Of a stretch of DNA of 64,000 nt, positions 58,564 to 64,000 are shown one piece after another. This DNA comes from Dictyophora rubrovolvata (Eukaryota; Basidiomycota; Agaricomycetes; Phallales; Phallaceae): the NCBI GenBank assembly GCA_029959195.1, contig CP114127.1, positions 930,001-994,000 on the forward strand, given 5' to 3'. The notes beneath the pieces were generated by a model. The model had not been told where the DNA came from. It ran no database searches and saw only the letters and a list, made by a program, of their open reading frames with translations. Each line of letters opens with the position of its first letter. The stretch's first letter is position 1. The translations under genes and the position numbers were made by a program.

Positions 58564-61500
58564 TACTTTTATATTCGTACAATCTGTCTGGTCTCGCAAT
58601 TTCGTTTCAAGTTGTTGGTATCGGAGTCGCCGGCTAACAGTCAAATTAATATTGCGTCGTCGCCGACGACGCATTAGTTAAGTCTTAGTAAAATATTATA
58701 AATCCCGGTAGTTAGTTTTTACCTTTTTCATATTTATAATTTTGTATATAAAGCTCTATATTTCGAGCACTAAATAACAAGTTCTATCTAAACCATAACC
58801 GCTAGTTGCGACACAAGTCTCTATAGGTGAATGTCTCTCTTTCAAAGAAAACAGTCTTAAAATTGAAGGCCCATTCATACCTCTCAGTCGCGATAGCGTG
58901 GCATAAGATGCAGGTATCAACAGGCAACTTTCAAGACCTACTATGCACGTGCTGTTGGGAGAGCAACTCTGTAAATTGTGGGCCATAAATGCGAATGTTG
59001 GTAATTGTGTTCTAGTCGTTGTGTAGTTTTATTTTTCCAGGCAAATTGTATGCGATCTGTGATTTGACTGGGACAATTGAGGATGTTCGTCTGGACCTCT
59101 GTTGTACTACTGATTTCTATTAATGCTGAAGTCGCATACCGCAAACCATTCTTCGTGATATATTTTGCAGATATTAATACCAAATCCTCCATTGGACAGT
59201 CAAAGATGGGTTGCTATGTTTTGCGTTAAGAATATTGGCATGTTCGGTATCAAGACCACAAGGGTAGTTTTCCCGCTAAGTCATGCGTAACGGGAGTTGC
59301 GCGCGTCTCTGACAGCGTTAGACTGTGTATGGAGGGTCTAACCGAGGAGCTCGTGGATTCATGTCCTTCTGGTTTTAATCTAATCACAATTTTTGCGACG
59401 TCCTGCTATTCGGAAAGAGGCAGGAATCCGGCCCGAGCTATTTAATGTTGAATCTCGGATTGACGTGCATTGCTGAAAGCCAATAATTAACACTCAGATT
59501 GGAGTTGTTTTACTCAATTCCAGAAAAATGCCTGACAATCCCAACTTTGTGTATTGACGCGAGTTCTATAATGCGAACAGAATTGAGGCCCGGAGTTCGA
59601 AGAACAAGAAAAGCTAACGTTACGCGTCACGCGTGCCACGGGCGCTTTGGGTTTGAAACTTGAGAACGAGCTCACCAAAGAAACAGAAAGCAACAACACC
59701 AAGTCCGCTAACCACTATATAGAGTCGAAGATGTCATTAACAGATCACTTCCCGTTCTGTAATGAATGACACAATAGGACGACAAGTATAGTATACACTA
59801 CGAGGTTCCCCCTTGTCAGATTTAATATATCAGGCTCAGGAACAAATGTAGGCAGGCACATTTTGTAAAAGGAAGAAGTGGGAGAAACTCGAGAGATGCA
59901 GAAGAAAAAATGAGGATGGTGTTTTTCCCCTGAACGTCATAGCAACCTCGAAATCAAGGGTCTAAGCCGTGCGTCCTTGACCGTCAAATCGTCAAATGAC
60001 TCAAGTGCTGAGAATTACTTTGTCTGACAGTTAAATTTGGAAAAGTAGTTTCACCACGACTCCGGCCTGGGGCTTCACCGGAACTACTTTTTGGTTTCCT
60101 GCTCATGAACGAGCGAGGGCAGATCACGAATAGCCGAGACGAGTATAGAGCCGAACCAGAACAGCGCCCTAACCTACACTAACAGCTTCCGACCAACATC
60201 GTCTAGGTTACTCCAGGATTGATATGTATTAAAGTTTGAGTTTTTACCCTGGAAGACCTTTTATCGTCATAGGCCTTGCGATGGTCCTTTGGCTGCGCAA
60301 TTGCTAGATGTACATAATCCCGGCCATTGAGGCCGTGATGTCAACGGCCATTGCTGGAGGTCTGGATATAGACACGGATCAGAATTCCGGTTTAGAGTGT
60401 TAGGCTTGAACGAACTTGATGGATGTAAGGTACACTCCGTAGGTGGGTTCCTGCGAGTTTATCACAGATATATATTGGTTGCTTAATCACTCACTTTCAC
60501 TCTGAATGAAGGGTATCTATGAGTCTTCCGGTTCCCGAAAAACTGCACCTGAATAGGAGCAATCACACTGCCCCCAAATCTATCTAAACCCGGGATCGAA
60601 TCTGTGTGCTCTCGAGGCCTCGAGGACTTTGAAGCTCAAAGCATGAAAGATTCCCATTGAACCTGTCGATGAGCCCCCGACTCGGCTAATCTTGGTGTGT
60701 TTCACCGTAATCCACCACTGCACGCACATCACACGCATCACATCTTGACATTATGTATGTATGTATGCGTGCACTGAGTAATTGAGAAATTCACCCAATG
60801 TTTTTCACGATAGTGCTTGTTAAGCTACCGTCTAAATAGGTATACATACATACATACCTCATCATTAGAGCAGAGAGTCGAGACTTCCCCTGAGTTCTGG
60901 CCAGTTCTGATCCTGGGTTTTTAGATTAAAATACTCTTCATATTTATAGAACTTACGATTATAGCCGCCCTTCTCCGCTGGTTCGATTCTTTACTCCATA
61001 ATCCTATTTGTCCCGTTCAAATCAGCCTTGGCGACCCTGGTCTTCTGAAAGGGCCTTCAAGGCCGATTTCGCTGCAGTTGCCTTTATCGATTTGTCGACA
61101 ACTTTGGATGAGACTCAAAGAATCTACGTCGGATAATTGGCTCTTGTATCAAAAAAGACCTGCGAGTAAGGTAAAAACAACCTAAAATTTTCGAGTTCAT
61201 ATGTATTAGGAGAATTTTTTGGGTCATCAGGGTCATCTTGCCGGTGAGTGAAAGTTCTTACTTTTTTGGAAATCATACAGCTAACGTAGGTACCCTTTTT
61301 CAGAAAACCCTTCACGCTCTAAACCGTCTAGTCAAAAGATGTTCCAACGAAGCTCTTGTGGAAATTCATCCGAAAAAAATCAGTAAAGTGTTTCTTATTC
61401 TCTGATTTTGCAGTTATGTGATTGCCTTGTACCAAAACTAAGTTTTTAAGCAGCGCAGAAAGGTTGTAAATCAATCCATGTACTTTTTTTTTTGTTGCCC

Positions 61501-61661
61501 GCCGTTGATTTCTAACCCGCGGAGCCGCTAAAGCCCTGCAGTCCTTTATAAACGCTGTTGCTAGGCCTATTATCTTCAACACTCCCTTTTGTCTCTCTTT
61601 CCTCTTCGCAGCTTTAGTCCTCTCTAGCTCCAAACTCTCCTTTATTGATTTATTTCTCGAA
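58436..61661. other. 3.2 kb gene-poor stretch
   Basis: Besides the CA repeat there is an inverted pair of four-base repeats: TATGTATGTATG at 60753-60764 and TACATACATACATACC at 60842-60857, which could pair. No gene recognised. The last 150 bases are pyrimidine-rich (CTCTCTTTCC near 61590-61610), as before many fungal starts, and belong to the peroxidase promoter or leader. Confidence 0.45.
58504..58560. repeat. (CA)n dinucleotide microsatellite
   Basis: An uninterrupted AC repeat of about 28 units (57 bp). Expected to vary in length between strains. Confidence 0.95.
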
Positions 61662-63569
61662 ATGCTCCCCAAATTTCTCGCAGGACTGATGATAGGCAGT
61701 TTGCCAGTATCTCTTTCCGGCCATCGCCTTGATGCAGCAGTGGTTCGAAGAGACACCAGTATGCTCATGAGTGAGTAGAAATTTCCTCATTAATTCGGTT
61801 TACCCTTTCTTAAAAAACGCGATTTATTGAACAGATATCCCTGGTCATCCTCCACTACCGAAGATTAACCAAATCTCAAAAAACATTAATATCCAAAACA
61901 TCCAGGCTGAAGTTCTGTGAGTATCATAGTGAATTTTTCACCATCAACGTGGAAATTTATGCTCTGGGTAGGCTTGGAATGAGACAGCAGAATGAAATAT
62001 TCCACTTTTTCAGCATCGCTGACCCCCCTACCTTTAAACGACAGGTGTCTGGCGTGATTAGTCAAATCACCACCGTTGAATCTATGCTTGACCCGTCCAC
62101 CCAACCTCATGCTATGACGAACATCGCTTTCTCCCAATCTGGGCTTACCACGTTGGGAATTCACGATGACGTCAATGATACAGATTTCAGAATGGGACAA
62201 TTTGCGAGTGCCCCTGTTTTAGCAGAAAACACAGATAATTGGGTTGATCAGTTCAAGGGTACGAAAGTACATGGTGTTTTCATGATCGCATCAGATTCTC
62301 AGAACTTAATGATGGGACAAAGTCGATCTATACAAAATCAGTTTGGTCGGTCGATAAACATTCTCTATAGCATCCAAGGCCAAATGCGCCCAGGAAACCA
62401 AGCAGGCCATGAACGTAAGCCCTATTATTTTTTTTTTGCTCTGATACAACAAGTAACTCATAAACTTTACGCCAGACTTTGGTTTTTTGGACGGTATTAG
62501 TCAACCGCTTCCTGAAGGATTTGGTCAACCCGTTCCTGGTCAACAAGTTGTTCCAACAGGTACCGTGTTGCACGGCAATGACCAAGACAATGTGATTCGT
62601 CCACCATGGATGAAAGATGGTTCATTTTTTGTTTTTCGCCAATTAAAACAAAATGTACCCGAGTTTCATAAATTCACGAGAGATAATGCCGCATCTATAC
62701 CTGGAATGCCACTGGACCAAGCCGCCGCTCTCACAGGCGCTCGAATGGTTGGACGTTGGCCAAGTGTATGTTCAAACTCGAATGCTATATTTCTAAAATC
62801 CCCCATCTTCTAACAATCTTGTCTTGCGTCTTCAGGGTGCCCCAGTTTATAAGGCACCTGTCTTTGACGACCCCGAATTGGGGTCGGATCCAAACCGGAA
62901 CAATGACTTCAACTATACGCATCCAGGCTTGAACAGTTCAGACGATCAGACTCGCTGTCCTTTTTCTGCCCATATTAGGAAAACCGCCCCTCGTGCGGAC
63001 CTCAGTCCGGTGGATCTTAAACATCATATTATACGTGGTGGCATACCCTATGGAAAAGAAGGTCAGTATCGTTTTCGGAGTACTCACATTCTGAACATTG
63101 CTCAAGAAATTGTTTTTCATAGTTACACCACAGGAACAACAACAACAAAAAACTACGCAAGAGCGGGGCCTTTTGTTCAGTTCGTATTATTATTATTTGA
63201 GAGAAATCGTGCGTTTGTAACTGATTTTTATTCCAGCTTGTACCCAGTCCAGCATCGTTTCAGGATTTCAATTTTTACAAAAAGCGTGGATAGATAACCC
63301 CAAGTAATTCCCCAACTTTTCTTCTGTGATCCACTTCAGTTTTATAAACAAACCCTTTTCTTTACAGGTTTGTAGGAGGTAAAAACGTCGGACCTGGATT
63401 TGACCCCATCCTCGGTCAAAATAATGGCTCAGCATTATTCTCCGTAGGACTTGACCCTATGGAACCTTTAGGCAACACTACTATACTACACCAATTTGTG
63501 ATGTCTCGTGGAGGAGAATATTTCTTCATTCCTTCGATATCAGCGTTGAAACATATAATAAACTCGTAA
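61662..63569 (+). CDS. Secreted dye-decolorizing peroxidase (DyP)
   Basis: A gene of about seven exons for roughly 490-500 residues. DyP peroxidases are heme enzymes that oxidise dyes and phenolic compounds with hydrogen peroxide and take part in lignin breakdown. A signal peptide (MLPKFLAGLMIGSLPVSLSG) and a dibasic RR suggest secretion with a propeptide. The first domain has NIQAEVLLGMRQQNEIFHFF (assembled over a 55-bp intron, 61917-61971). The distal heme motif GFLDGISQP (GxxDG with catalytic Asp) follows an intron at 62415-62475. The second domain has CPFSAHIRKTAPR, the proximal His-containing block DLKHHIIRGGIPYG, ERGLLF, SSIVSGFQFLQKAWIDN and a final FVMSRGGEYFFIPS. Introns near 63060 and 63150-63240 need care: a GTTCGT donor restores ERGLLFTCTQSS. 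Exon 1 starts at 61662, since that ATG opens the signal peptide. Confidence 0.92.
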
Positions 63570-64000
63570 ATGACTCTTGTGCTTCATCATCATTATCAAT
63601 CTTTTTTTTTTCTTTGGTGCTTTTTTCTTTGGTGCATTTAATTGGTAAATATATACAGACAACAATTGATAGTATACTTGTATACTTGTACGGTAATAGC
63701 ATTTTTAATTACAAATGGCAGGATCTGTTTTCTCAGCGTGAAGCAAAATAGCGGAAATAGTACAACGCAAACTTATTCGTTATGAAAAAAAAATGTTACA
63801 ATGTTAATATTTATGGTTGACTGCATAGAACTGCAATGAATAATAAGAAATGTCAGTATCCTCCCTGGCCGACTAATCAAACATAGCCAACTAATTGATT
63901 GGTGGGTATCTGCGATTAATCGCATCCGAGCTTGCATATAGTTTCGATAATAAGACCCTGTCTTTAACTTTCCAACAGCTTTGCAATAGTCGTCAATTTC
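63570..64000. other. Right edge; possible 3' end of a minus-strand gene
   Basis: The minus strand is open from 64000 to about 63777 (starts EIDDYCKAVGKLK), and another frame ends GQGGY and stop at 63855-63853. The first residues look coding, so a gene may enter from the right. Too little is visible to call it. Confidence 0.3.

Noticed and set aside
58474-58674. Minus-strand frame with a long CVCVCV run
   Set aside because: It is a translation of the CA microsatellite.

Overview
This 64 kb window is nuclear DNA of a filamentous basidiomycete, most likely an Agaricomycete. Genes are split by many introns of about 50-70 nt with GT..AG ends. The window carries a class I hydrophobin, a short mating-pheromone precursor ending in a CaaX box, a dye-decolorizing peroxidase and a fungal two-Myb telomere-binding protein. 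I saw no rRNA, convincing tRNA, CRISPR array or intact transposon.

Layout. The left edge (1-1060) is the 3' end of a glycine-rich single-pass membrane protein. Positions 1.8-6.6 kb hold a decayed array of a two-gene cassette I do not recognise: an approximately 390-residue protein with a CxCGEAGDFFHYFGV motif (family X) followed by a small hydrophobic protein (family Y). The same cassette occurs inverted at 55.9-58.4 kb, where the X gene looks intact. Positions 6.8-12.1 kb carry ASF1, GAPDH and UDP-N-acetylglucosamine pyrophosphorylase, all on the + strand. A class I hydrophobin (14.3-14.9 kb, minus) lies in a gene-poor stretch. A short-chain dehydrogenase (18.5-20.0 kb) converges on an intron-rich amino-acid/GABA permease (20.3-23.6 kb).

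Positions 23.8-45.3 kb are gene-dense: a SNF2 ATPase with C-terminal PHD-like fingers, a PP2A-like phosphatase of the PPG1 type, EMC1, a trehalose-phosphate synthase/phosphatase-like protein, a class 1A-type dihydroorotate dehydrogenase, a doubtful small gene, mitochondrial ribosomal protein bL31m, DML1/Misato with a decayed partial copy beyond its 3' end, and a SEC14-like CRAL-TRIO protein. After a 3.1 kb gap come PAAF1/Rpn14 and a divergent Tay1/Teb1-like Myb protein (48.4-52.8 kb), then the pheromone precursor (54.8 kb), the intact family X gene (56.1-57.4 kb), another 3.2 kb gap and a secreted DyP peroxidase (61.7-63.6 kb).

Most genes are housekeeping and unrelated in pathway. Shared themes are chromatin (ASF1, SNF2-PHD, Myb), cell wall and surface (UAP, hydrophobin) and membranes (EMC1, SEC14). 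Several pairs are divergent with short shared promoters (PPG1/EMC1 75 bp, PAAF1/Myb 193 bp, DML1/SEC14 216 bp). The most unusual content is the duplicated X-Y cassette and the solitary pheromone gene. Gene ends and splice sites are read by eye; for genes with many introns only the outer limits are given.
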